Below are positions 56,838 through 64,000 of a DNA stretch of 64,000 bases, piece by piece. Location of the stretch: the NCBI GenBank assembly GCA_045604965.1, contig JAZUPB010000014.1, positions 62,001 to 126,000 on the forward strand. The letters are read 5' to 3'. Position numbers and translations under genes: made by a program. The notes under the pieces were generated by a model, which saw nothing but the letters and a program-made list of their open reading frames with translations, made no database searches and was not told the DNA's origin. This stretch comes from JAISGQ01 sp045604965 (GTDB lineage: Bacteria > Bacillota > Clostridia > Oscillospirales > Acutalibacteraceae). Each line of letters opens with the position of its first letter. Position 1 is the stretch's first letter.

Positions 56838-57848
56838 ATGAATTTTCTTGCAAGAGATATCGGTATAGACCTTGGTACCGCAAACACACTGGTATATATC
56901 AAGGGTAAGGGTATCGTAATGCGCGAACCCTCCGTTGTTGCTGTTGATATACGTACAGATACAGTTCTGGCAGTGGGCGCACAGGCAAAGGATATGATCG
57001 GCCGTACTCCCGGATCCATTGTAGCAGTACGTCCTCTCAAAGACGGCGTTATTGCTGACTTTGATATTACTGCAACTATGCTGAAATATTTTATAAAGAA
57101 GGCAGTTAAGACAAACCTTTTCTCACGTCCGAGAGTTGTTATCTGTATTCCGTCTGGTGTTACTGAGGTTGAAAGACGAGCTGTTGAGGACGCAACCAAG
57201 CAGGCAGGCGGCGGAGATGTTGATCTTATCGAGGAGCCTATGGCAGCAGCTATCGGCGCAGGTCTTCCCGTTGCAGAAGCAACAGGTTCTATGGTCGTCG
57301 ATATAGGCGGCGGTACCAGCGAGGTTGCAGTTATTTCTCTCGGTGATATCGTAACAGCATGCTCTGTACGTGTTGCAGGTGATAAGTTCGACGAAGCTAT
57401 CGTATCTTATGTAAAGAAAAAGTACAACCTGCTCATCGGTGAAAGAAGTGCCGAAGAGATCAAGGTAAAGATCGGTTCCGCATTCCCCTATGAAAATGAA
57501 GAGGGAATGGTCATAAAAGGAAGAAACCTTGTTGACGGTCTTCCCAAGAATGTTGTAATTTCCGCAGCAGAGGTTCGTGAAGCGCTGGCAGATCCGCTGT
57601 CCAGTATCATCGATGCCATCAAGGTTACCCTTGAAAAGACTCCTCCTGAGCTTTCTGCCGATATTATTGATCACGGCATTATGCTCACAGGCGGCGGCGC
57701 ACTTCTTCGCGGCTTTGACAAGCTGGTTGCTCAGGAGACAGGTATGCCTGTTCATATCGCAGAACGTCCGCTGGACTGCGTTGTTGACGGTACAGGTAAG
57801 CGTCTTGACATTATTATGCCTAACTCTTACTGGAGAGCCAGAAACTGA
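56838..57848 (+). CDS. mreB: Rod shape-determining actin homologue MreB
   Basis: The 336-residue protein starts at ATG 56838 (AAAGGATAAG upstream); a TTG 26 codons earlier is in frame but has no family match. Actin-like motifs are visible: ARDIGIDLGTANTLVYIKGKG (phosphate 1), VVDIGGGTSEVAVISLG (phosphate 2), LIEEPMAAAIGAGL and IMLTGGGALLRGFD (adenosine). MreB filaments guide side-wall synthesis by the elongasome. A hairpin followed by a T-rich tail separates it from mreC, allowing more MreB than MreC/D. Confidence 0.96.
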   Translation: MNFLARDIGIDLGTANTLVYIKGKGIVMREPSVVAVDIRTDTVLAVGAQAKDMIGRTPGSIVAVRPLKDGVIADFDITATMLKYFIKKAVKTNLFSRPRVVICIPSGVTEVERRAVEDATKQAGGGDVDLIEEPMAAAIGAGLPVAEATGSMVVDIGGGTSEVAVISLGDIVTACSVRVAGDKFDEAIVSYVKKKYNLLIGERSAEEIKVKIGSAFPYENEEGMVIKGRNLVDGLPKNVVISAAEVREALADPLSSIIDAIKVTLEKTPPELSADIIDHGIMLTGGGALLRGFDKLVAQETGMPVHIAERPLDCVVDGTGKRLDIIMPNSYWRARN

Positions 57849-57868
57849 TTTTCTCAAAAAGCTTATTG

Positions 57869-57897
57869 ATTGCCGCAAGGTGTTCCCTTGCGGCAAT
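57869..57897 (+). terminator. Partial terminator between mreB and mreC
   Basis: ATTGCCGCAAGG and CCTTGCGGCAAT form a 12-bp stem with loop TGTTC, then GTGATATTTTTATT. The T run begins about 5 nt after the stem. Confidence 0.7.
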
Positions 57898-57925
57898 GTG
57901 ATATTTTTATTAAGGTGGTGTGCCT

Positions 57926-58834
57926 GTGAAAGAGATATTCAAGGGCAGAAGCTTTAAAATACTTATAGCAGTTCTTCTGGTTTTGCTTGGTGTAATGGTA
58001 TATGCGGCTTCCCGTTCCACAGATCAGGGATTTACCGCTTCACTGGCTTCGTACATAACTCGTCCCATTCAGAAGCTCAGTGCGCTTGTATCCAGCGGTA
58101 TAGGCGGATTCAAGGATCAGTTTGAGGATATTGACTCTGTACGTGCCGAAAACGAGCTTCTCAGAAAAAAGTGCCGCGAACTCACCGCTCAGATGGTGGA
58201 CTACGATTCACTCAAGGCAGAAAATGAGGAGCTGCGCGCTATAAGCGGTATCAGCGAACGAAATACAGATTATAAATTCGAAATGGCTACGGTAATATCC
58301 CGTGATGCCGCAGATTCATTTGAAACCTTTATAATAGACAAGGGAAAAAATCACGGAGTGGAGCTGTATGACCCTGTTATTACAGCAGACGGTCTGGTAG
58401 GATATGTATCACAGATAGGTCCTATCTCATCGAAGGTGACCACAATAATAAGCTCTGCCAGCAGTGTCGGTGCGGTAGACAGCAGTACCCGAGACGGCGG
58501 AGTTCTGGTAGGCGACCTTGAGCTTGCAGCGCAGGGGTATGCAAAGCTGTCGTATCTCGCACGTGACTGCGATGTTACAACAGGAGATATAATCGTCACC
58601 AGCGGTCTTGGCGGAATATTTCCAAAGGACCTTATTCTTGGCGAAGTGCTTGAGATAAAACCCGAAGCACAGGATATCTCTCTTTACGCTATAATCGAGC
58701 CGTCGGCAGATATCGGCGGATGCACCACTGTTTTTGTTATAACCGAGTTTGAAGGTCAGGGCGCAGTGGTTGACGGCGAGCTTGCCGATCTGCCCGATAA
58801 ACCTGATACGGACGAAAACGCAGACGGCGAATAA
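57926..58834 (+). CDS. mreC: Rod shape-determining protein MreC
   Basis: The product is about 302 residues from GTG 57926 (AAGGTGG upstream); GTG 57920 is an alternative. One N-terminal membrane helix (KILIAVLLVLLGVMVYAAS) precedes a coiled coil (VRAENELLRKKCRELTAQMVDYDSLKAENEELRAISG) and the double beta-barrel MreC domain (ATVISRDAADSFETFIIDKGKNHGVELYDPVITADGLVGYVSQI). MreC bridges MreB, MreD and PBP2 on the outer membrane face and activates wall synthesis. Confidence 0.95.
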   Translation: MKEIFKGRSFKILIAVLLVLLGVMVYAASRSTDQGFTASLASYITRPIQKLSALVSSGIGGFKDQFEDIDSVRAENELLRKKCRELTAQMVDYDSLKAENEELRAISGISERNTDYKFEMATVISRDAADSFETFIIDKGKNHGVELYDPVITADGLVGYVSQIGPISSKVTTIISSASSVGAVDSSTRDGGVLVGDLELAAQGYAKLSYLARDCDVTTGDIIVTSGLGGIFPKDLILGEVLEIKPEAQDISLYAIIEPSADIGGCTTVFVITEFEGQGAVVDGELADLPDKPDTDENADGE

Positions 58835-58869
58835 TAAGTCAGAGTACATTCCCGAAACGGGGTGACCGA

Positions 58870-59388
58870 ATGAAAAACCTACTCAGCAGGGTGAGGATAA
58901 AGTGGGCTGTATATATCCTCGAGCTGGTAATAATCTATATACTTCAGAACACACCGAATCTCATCCCATCCTTTCTCGGTATCAGTCCGATGCTGCTCAT
59001 TATTTTTGCAGTCAGTATCACGATGTTCGAGGGTGAAGGCAAGGGAATGTGGGTAGGACTCATAGCAGGCGTGCTGATGGATCTCGGCAGTGCTATGGTA
59101 TTTGGATTTTATTCCATACTTATGACGGTTGTGTGCTTCTTCTGCGGCATACTCGTTGTATACCTGATGAGAAACAACCTTGTCACGGCAATGGTTTTGG
59201 CTGCGGCATCGGTATTTGTTATAAGCCTGTTTCAGTGGTTCTTCAAATTTGCCCTCTGGGGCGACAGCGGAACCTGGTATTTCCTTTACGGAGTTCTCCT
59301 GCCGAGAACGATTTACACTACATTGCTTATGCCCATAGCTTTCTATTTCAACCGAGCCATTGCAACTCATCTGGAGGAAGATGAGTAA
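58870..59388 (+). CDS. mreD: Rod shape-determining protein MreD
   Basis: The 172-residue integral membrane protein has about five helices (IKWAVYILELVIIYILQ, MLLIIFAVSITMFEG, GLIAGVLMDLGSAMVFGFYSILM, and two later ones) and the MreD motif GLIAGVLMDL. It is the membrane partner of MreC in the elongasome. GGGGTGA precedes the ATG; the gene follows mreC by 35 bp and precedes the PBP2 gene. Confidence 0.93.
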   Translation: MKNLLSRVRIKWAVYILELVIIYILQNTPNLIPSFLGISPMLLIIFAVSITMFEGEGKGMWVGLIAGVLMDLGSAMVFGFYSILMTVVCFFCGILVVYLMRNNLVTAMVLAAASVFVISLFQWFFKFALWGDSGTWYFLYGVLLPRTIYTTLLMPIAFYFNRAIATHLEEDE

Positions 59389-59465
59389 TAAAATATTAAT
59401 ATGGTGTTCGTGTAATTATCACATATAGCGGTTACAATTAATAAAACGGAAGGGAGGTCGCCGTA

Positions 59466-61538
59466 ATGAGCGAGGATAAGAGAATAAGCCGACGAATATT
59501 TATCCTTATTGCAGCTGTAGTGTCTGTTATAGTCATATATGCTGTGGTTTTGCTGAAGCTTCAGGTAGGACAGGGTGAATATTACCGCACTCAGGCTGTA
59601 AAGCAGACGGCGACGACCATTTCTGTAACAGCCGCACGAGGCGAGATAGTTGACCGTTACGGAAGAGCTATCGTTCAGAACCGACTGGGCTATGCAATAG
59701 TATTCAACCGAGCGGAAATGGAAGTCGGAACAGAAAACGAGATAATATGGCGTCTCTGCACACTTCTTACAGAAAAAGGGGAAAAGTGGAACGACAACAC
59801 ACCGCTTTATGTCGATGAATACGGCAGCGCAAGCTATCCATCGGAGGAAGAGCAGACAACAAAGGTAAAAGCGGCAATTTCCGATATGCAGGAAGAGCTG
59901 ATGCTCCAGTCGTATGCTACAGCTCAGAACTGCTATGATACGATGATAACCGACTACGAGCTTGAAAACACAGCTCCCAATGTTGCAAGAACCATAATGG
60001 GCGTCCGTCTTGAGATGGAGCTGGCTTCATTCTCCAGTGCGTATCCTTATACCTTTGCGTCGGATGTAACTCTCGACACAATGCAGATAATCAAGGAAAA
60101 CGAAGCCCTTTTCAAGGGTGTTGAGATAAATGTTGTTCCTATCCGCGAATACGCGGACGGATCCATAGCACCTCACATTATAGGCAACATAGGCCCTATC
60201 TACGCAGAAGAATACGAAGAACTCAAGAAGAGCGGATACCGAATGACCGATTATGTCGGTAAGTTTGGTATAGAAAAGACCTATGAAAGCTACCTTCGCG
60301 GAGATGACGGAAAGAAAAAGGTACAGCGTGACGATAACGGTGACGTTATTTACGAAGAGTTTACCGAGGACGCAGTTCCGGGAAACACTATTGTTCTGAC
60401 TCTTGATTCAGAGCTTCAGAAGGTATCTCAGAAGGCTCTTGAAAAATGTATAACCTCAATTGCAAAATCAGGTAAGGCAACTTCTGTAAAGTATGACGGC
60501 GAGGACGCAGATTCAGGCGCGGTAGTTGTTATGAACGTGCAGACCTTTGAGGTGCTTGCCCTTGTAACATATCCATCCTACGATATGGCGACCTACAGTG
60601 AAAGCTACGATGAACTGCTCAAGCATCCGGGCAAGCCTCTTTATAACAGAGCGCTGAACGGTACCTACGCGCCCGGTTCCACATTCAAGGTTGCAACTGC
60701 ACTGGCAGGACTGGAAGAAGGAGTTATAACGACGAAATCCACCTTCACCTGCAATAAAGTATTTACACACCCCGAATATAAACTCAGAATGCGCTGCCTG
60801 GGTAATCACGGTGCAATAAACGTCACCACAGCGCTTTCAAAGTCCTGCAATATATTTTTCTATAATATCGGCGATCAGCTTGGTATCGGCAGACTCAACG
60901 ACTATTGCCGTCAGCTTGGTTTCGGCTCTGCAACAGGTATAGGAATGGGCGAAGCAAAGGGCACTCTGGCAGGCCGTGAGGAGCGAGAAGCAAGAGAAGA
61001 AGGCTGGTATTACGCAGATACCCTGCAGGCAGCCATCGGTCAGAATGATAACCGATTCACTCCTGCACAGCTCTGTGCATATATGTCAACCGTTGCAAAC
61101 GGCGGAACACGATATGAAGCACGTCTTATAAAGACAATAAAGAGCTACGATTATACAGAGACCGTTATTGAGGACACCTCTGATAATCCCAAAATACTCA
61201 ACAACCTGAACGTTTCCGAACAGAACCTTGCAAACGTAAAGAGGGGTCTGCTTTCGGTTACTCAGGAGGGTACCGCATCTGCGGCATTCTCCAATTATAA
61301 AATGCAGGTCGGCGGTAAGACAGGTACGGCAGATACCATCAAAACCGCTACAGCGAACGCAATATTTATCGCATTCGCCCCCTATAACACACCTGAGATA
61401 GCGGTTTGTATCGTCGGCGAAAGATGCGGTCACGGAAGTGAAATGACAAGTGTTGCAAGAGATATTTTTGACCAGTACTTCTATTCAAAGAAGACGGACG
61501 GTTATGAGAATATTTCTGACGGACAGCTTATAACCTAA
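59466..61538 (+). CDS. mrdA: Penicillin-binding protein 2 (elongation transpeptidase)
   Basis: The 690-residue class B PBP has one membrane helix (about 11-31), a pedestal domain (AARGEIVDRYGRAIVQNRLGYAIVFNR) and a C-terminal transpeptidase. The active-site motifs are APGSTFK (nucleophile Ser405, Lys408), SCN (460-462) and KTG (618-620). It crosslinks peptidoglycan during side-wall growth with RodA, MreC and MreD. GGGAGGT precedes the ATG. It ends the maf-mreBCD-PBP2 block at a strong terminator; rodA is not in the window. Confidence 0.95.
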   Translation: MSEDKRISRRIFILIAAVVSVIVIYAVVLLKLQVGQGEYYRTQAVKQTATTISVTAARGEIVDRYGRAIVQNRLGYAIVFNRAEMEVGTENEIIWRLCTLLTEKGEKWNDNTPLYVDEYGSASYPSEEEQTTKVKAAISDMQEELMLQSYATAQNCYDTMITDYELENTAPNVARTIMGVRLEMELASFSSAYPYTFASDVTLDTMQIIKENEALFKGVEINVVPIREYADGSIAPHIIGNIGPIYAEEYEELKKSGYRMTDYVGKFGIEKTYESYLRGDDGKKKVQRDDNGDVIYEEFTEDAVPGNTIVLTLDSELQKVSQKALEKCITSIAKSGKATSVKYDGEDADSGAVVVMNVQTFEVLALVTYPSYDMATYSESYDELLKHPGKPLYNRALNGTYAPGSTFKVATALAGLEEGVITTKSTFTCNKVFTHPEYKLRMRCLGNHGAINVTTALSKSCNIFFYNIGDQLGIGRLNDYCRQLGFGSATGIGMGEAKGTLAGREEREAREEGWYYADTLQAAIGQNDNRFTPAQLCAYMSTVANGGTRYEARLIKTIKSYDYTETVIEDTSDNPKILNNLNVSEQNLANVKRGLLSVTQEGTASAAFSNYKMQVGGKTGTADTIKTATANAIFIAFAPYNTPEIAVCIVGERCGHGSEMTSVARDIFDQYFYSKKTDGYENISDGQLIT

Positions 61539-61542
61539 ACAC

Positions 61543-61575
61543 ATAAACCGGCAGGTCACAAAACTGCCGGTTTAT
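61543..61575 (+). terminator. Terminator after the PBP2 gene
   Basis: ATAAACCGGCAG and CTGCCGGTTTAT pair, loop GTCACAAAA, followed by TTTTTAAA. Confidence 0.92.
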
Positions 61576-61599
61576 TTTTAAAAATAAATTTGTAATTTC

Positions 61600-61627
61600 T
61601 GTAACGAAATATAGATTTCTCCGACAT
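61600..61627 (+). promoter_or_regulatory. Candidate ECF-type autoregulatory promoter
   Basis: TGTAAC (61600-61605), 16 bp, then CGACAT (61622-61627). The AAC core and CG-containing -10 at 16-bp spacing resemble ECF sigma promoters, not a SigA promoter, and it lies 32 bp before the sigma gene. Confidence 0.45.
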
Positions 61628-61658
61628 ATTGTGTGAGTATGTGAAAGGAGGCGATACG

Positions 61659-62144
61659 GTGTCAGACATTTCGGAATATTATAATGAGCATTCTCAGCTT
61701 GTGTACCGATATCTGTTAAAATTGTGCGGAAATGCGGATCTTGCAGAGGAGCTGACCCAGGAGACATTTTATCAGGCAATACGCACGTTGGACAAATACC
61801 GGGGCGAATGTAAGGTGTCGGTGTGGCTTTGCCAGATAGCGCGCCATTGCTGGTACAAATATCTTGAGAAAAATAAAAAGAGCAAAAACAATATTCCGAT
61901 AGATGAGCACCTTGCATCGGAAGACAGGAAACTTGACGACCGAGTTGCAGACGCGGAGGATAAAATGCGTATTTACGCAAAAATGCAGGAACTAAAAGGG
62001 GATGTCCGAGAGGTGCTCTATCTGCGAATTCTTGCCGAGCTGTCATTTAAGGAGATCGGCATAATTATGAAAAAGAGTGAAAATTGGGCCCGTGTTACAT
62101 ATTTCAGAGCAAAAAACGCTCTTTCGGAAAAATGCGATGAGTAG
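61659..62144 (+). CDS. ECF RNA polymerase sigma factor
   Basis: The 161-residue protein starts at GTG 61659, placed by AAAGGAGG. Region 2 reads YYNEHSQLVYRYLLKLCGNADLAEELTQETFYQAIRTLDKYRGECKVSVWLCQIARHCWYKYL, with the DLAEELTQETF core, and region 4 VREVLYLRILAELSFKEIGIIMKKSENWARVTYFRAKNAL. It should direct a small stress regulon. It is followed 45 bp on by a zinc-finger anti-sigma gene, the standard pair. An in-frame upstream ATG at 61629 lacks a ribosome site. Confidence 0.93.
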   Translation: MSDISEYYNEHSQLVYRYLLKLCGNADLAEELTQETFYQAIRTLDKYRGECKVSVWLCQIARHCWYKYLEKNKKSKNNIPIDEHLASEDRKLDDRVADAEDKMRIYAKMQELKGDVREVLYLRILAELSFKEIGIIMKKSENWARVTYFRAKNALSEKCDE

Positions 62145-62189
62145 CCGCGCTGCTTTTATCGCACACAGGAAAGGAGAAATTGATAAATT

Positions 62190-63029
62190 ATGAAGCAGAA
62201 TTGCTATATTGTACGTGACCTTATGGGAAATTATATAGAAGAGCTTGTAAGTGAGGAAACTGCCGCCGATATAAAAGAGCACCTTGATGAATGTGAGGAC
62301 TGCAGCCGTATTCACAGAAATATGATTGAGCCTGTTTCAAAGGAAGCGCTGCAAAATCCTGAGGAGAAAAAGGAAAATGTCAGAGAAGTAGCATATCTTG
62401 GCAAATTCAGAAGAGTGCGCAAGGTGCTGATAATAGTGATTGTTGCAATTGCGGCACAAATGCTGTTATACTCGGCGGCGCTGGTTGGTTTATTTTATGC
62501 ACTGACCGTAGGAGGCACTGATACAACGGACATCTCACAGTATGAGCGGTTTCTTGGCGAAAACGGAGAACACAAGGATAATTATATTGGGTATAACGAT
62601 ATTTTCCCCAATGAACTCCCTGACTCTGCAGAGGTAAGTAAGTTCAACAGTATATGCAAGGCAGGACTTGACGATCATTATCTTTCCTATCTCGTATATA
62701 CCTGCTCTGATGAGGACTATTCAGCTGAACAGGAACGCCTTTCGAAGATAAAGAGCTCTGAAAATCCGAATGTATACGGAACCAAGGGTTTTGACAGCGG
62801 CTATGAGCTTTGCGCTGTATATGCAGGTGAATACGGCATTATATATGCTCTGACCGATGAGACAGACAATGAATATGTATATGTGGCGATAGAGTTTACT
62901 GATTATATCTGTGATATAAAATATGAAAGCATCATTGAAAAAGAACATCTGCCTATCGGGTTTGATGCAGGTGATGACAATGCTGTAAGACAGGCATTTG
63001 ACGAAGAACACGATCCGTTCGGATGGTAA
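62190..63029 (+). CDS. Membrane anti-sigma factor with zf-HC2 domain
   Basis: The 279-residue protein starts with a zinc-binding anti-sigma domain: Cys5, then His31, Cys35 and Cys38 (EHLDECEDCSR). One membrane helix follows at about 78-106 (LIIVIVAIAAQMLLYSAALVGLFYAL), then an extracytoplasmic domain of about 170 residues with many Tyr/Asp residues (CAVYAGEYGIIYALTDETDNEYVYVAIEF) that probably senses the signal. It would hold the upstream ECF sigma at the membrane. AAAGGAG precedes the ATG. The sensor domain belongs to no family I recognise. Confidence 0.88.
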   Translation: MKQNCYIVRDLMGNYIEELVSEETAADIKEHLDECEDCSRIHRNMIEPVSKEALQNPEEKKENVREVAYLGKFRRVRKVLIIVIVAIAAQMLLYSAALVGLFYALTVGGTDTTDISQYERFLGENGEHKDNYIGYNDIFPNELPDSAEVSKFNSICKAGLDDHYLSYLVYTCSDEDYSAEQERLSKIKSSENPNVYGTKGFDSGYELCAVYAGEYGIIYALTDETDNEYVYVAIEFTDYICDIKYESIIEKEHLPIGFDAGDDNAVRQAFDEEHDPFGW

Positions 63030-63034
63030 AAAAC

Positions 63035-63068
63035 AAAAAAGCAGATACCTTGCGGTATCTGCTTTTTT
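63035..63068 (+). terminator. Terminator of the ECF-anti-sigma operon
   Basis: GCAGATACC and GGTATCTGC pair around TTGC, with an A run before and seven T after. Confidence 0.95.
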
Positions 63069-63312
63069 TGTACTTGGACGCCGTTAGGTTTGAATAAATC
63101 CCTTGGTAAATTAATTTAAAATCAATGGAGATATTATGGCAATCGAAGCACAATCAAGACAAGAAATTCGACATTAAATATAAAACAAAGATTACCAACG
63201 CTGTTATGGTAAACGAATTTGATTGGTTTACCATAACAGGGCTATTGATGCAACAGTAATTTTCAGAGCCCCTTAGAGGGGTAAGCATATAATAACCCTT
63301 ATTGGGTATGAG
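63069..63312. mobile_element. Palindrome-rich noncoding stretch, possible IS200/IS605-type relic
   Basis: No real gene is seen. A 13-codon frame (63136-63177, MAIEAQSRQEIRH) has GGAG upstream but no support. Inverted repeats are dense: CTGTTATGGTAAAC/GTTTACCATAACAG (63201-63239), CCCCT/AGGGG (63269-63281), ACCC/GGGT (63295-63307), then a terminal hairpin. Successive small hairpins of this kind recall the right end of IS200-like elements as I remember them. No transposase is present. Confidence 0.4.
63201..63239. repeat. Perfect 14-bp inverted repeat
   Basis: CTGTTATGGTAAAC and GTTTACCATAACAG flank an 11-nt loop. It lacks a T tail, so it is not a standard terminator. Confidence 0.8.
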
Positions 63313-63338
63313 AAAACCACTAGTTTACTAGTGGTTTT
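63313..63338. terminator. Terminator of the FakA-like gene
   Basis: AAAACCACTAG and CTAGTGGTTTT form an 11-bp stem with a TTTA loop, 10 bp past the minus-strand stop. It may also be the terminal hairpin of the relic next to it. Confidence 0.8.
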
Positions 63339-63348
63339 AATTATCCGA

Positions 63349-64000
63349 TCATATCGCAAATATAAAGCTGTAAACATCCTGACCGCCGTCGACCTCGTAG
63401 AGCTCAACACGTGGGAAGTTCGTTTTGATGTAATTTCTCACCTTGTCCATATCTTCCTTTTCGGCGTCCTTGCCGAGGATTACGATTATGACCTCCTTGT
63501 CGGTCATATCCACCTTTGAAAGAAGGGAACAGGCGGCATCTGCTCTTGTGTCGTCAACAGCGACAAGCTCCTTGCCGATAAAGCCGAGAGAATCGCCTTC
63601 GTTGATAACAAAGCCGGAATTAACGCTGTCGCGGACAGCATAGGTCACAAGACCTGATGTAACGGAATTAATAGCTTCGCTGAGCTGATCACATATGGTA
63701 TCAAGATCGTCAGATGTGAAATCCAGCATAGTAAGAGCAGAGTAACCCTCAGCAATAGTGCGGCTTTCGAGGACTCGGACAGATGCCTTGTCATAAAGCT
63801 CAGCGGCCTGTTTTGCAGCGAGGAAAATATTTGAATTGTTGGGGAGGACGATAATATTATCAGCATTTACAGCATCGAATGCTGTAAGAAAATCCTCGGT
63901 AGAGGGGTTCATTGTCTGCTGACCGTCAACGATGTAATCTGCGCCGAACTGGGTGAACATTTCCTTTATGCCGTCACCCTGAGCCACCGCAACAACGCCG
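63349..64000 (-). CDS. fakA: DAK2 domain fatty acid kinase FakA (YloV), 5' part outside window
   Basis: The minus-strand frame enters at the right edge and stops at 63349-63351. The 217 residues present include GVVAVAQGDGIKEMFTQFGADYIVDGQQTMNPSTEDFLTAFDAVNADNIIVLPNNSNI, a hallmark of the C-terminal domain of FakA/YloV, and end EVDGGQDVYSFIFAI. FakA phosphorylates fatty acids held by FakB (DegV-type) proteins for phospholipid synthesis. The ATP-binding DAK2 domain lies outside the window. The gene faces the ECF operon. Confidence 0.92.
   Translation of the reverse strand, partial: GVVAVAQGDGIKEMFTQFGADYIVDGQQTMNPSTEDFLTAFDAVNADNIIVLPNNSNIFLAAKQAAELYDKASVRVLESRTIAEGYSALTMLDFTSDDLDTICDQLSEAINSVTSGLVTYAVRDSVNSGFVINEGDSLGFIGKELVAVDDTRADAACSLLSKVDMTDKEVIIVILGKDAEKEDMDKVRNYIKTNFPRVELYEVDGGQDVYSFIFAI

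Noticed and set aside
1..64000. CRISPR arrays, tRNA and rRNA genes
   Set aside because: No regular direct-repeat/spacer array, cloverleaf with CCA-end features, or rRNA segment was noticed on either strand by reading; a dedicated scan was not possible.

Overview
The window looks like chromosome from a Gram-positive, anaerobic gut- or rumen-type Clostridia, most likely Oscillospiraceae/Ruminococcaceae (Ruminococcus-like). The grounds are strong AGGAGG-type ribosome sites, many TTGACA/TATAAT promoters with 17-bp spacing, lipoproteins, VanW, ECF/zf-HC2 and LRR surface proteins, the zapA-U32 and maf-mreBCD-pbp2 order, and phosphorolytic glycoside enzymes (GH94, GH130 plus cellobiose 2-epimerase) known from Ruminococcus albus. 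This is a taxonomic inference. I saw no rRNA, tRNA, CRISPR array, intact prophage or intact transposase.

Layout. 1-6.6 kb (minus strand): 3' truncated tex, a DUF1624 membrane acyltransferase, an M20 peptidase operon with two membrane proteins, and a GNAT gene preceded by a leader-peptide attenuator. 6.6-9.3 kb: GH94 cellobiose phosphorylase with a cre-like site. 9.3-14.1 kb: small lipoproteins, a divergent carbamoyltransferase-like protein, a GNAT gene, and a large secreted protein with InlB-type repeats and a C39-like protease fold. 14.2-17.8 kb: serC-serA and a GerMN lipoprotein. 18-24.6 kb: GH3 glycosidase, a membrane LRR protein and a GH13 maltodextrin hydrolase. 24.6-29.2 kb: ABC-2 exporter, lipoprotein, TrkH/KtrB. 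29.4-37.6 kb: uncharacterised soluble and membrane proteins, an InlJ-like cysteine-ladder LRR surface protein, MATE, GNAT, DUF2804. 37.7-44.2 kb: PadR-HAAS pair with a perfect palindromic operator; LacI/epimerase/GH130 mannan operon. 44.3-51.6 kb: VanW protein, HTH protein, and a strongly codon-biased CUT1 sugar ABC transporter without its ATPase. 51.8-61.5 kb: zapA, U32 peptidase, dut, transglutaminase-like lipoprotein, maf, mreB, mreC, mreD, PBP2 (division and elongation block). 61.6-63 kb: ECF sigma and anti-sigma. 63.0-63.35 kb: palindrome-rich noncoding stretch resembling an IS200/IS605 relic. 63.35-64 kb: 5' truncated fakA-like gene (minus strand).

Together the sugar genes describe import of plant or host oligosaccharides through a binding-protein transporter and intracellular phosphorolysis (cellobiose by GH94, beta-mannosides by GH130 and the epimerase) or hydrolysis (GH3, GH13), under CcpA- and LacI-type control. 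The most noteworthy regulatory signal is the attenuator in front of the 5.4-6.4 kb GNAT gene: a 19-codon leader peptide with tandem stops, followed by mutually exclusive antiterminator and terminator hairpins, the arrangement used by inducible translation-inhibitor resistance genes.
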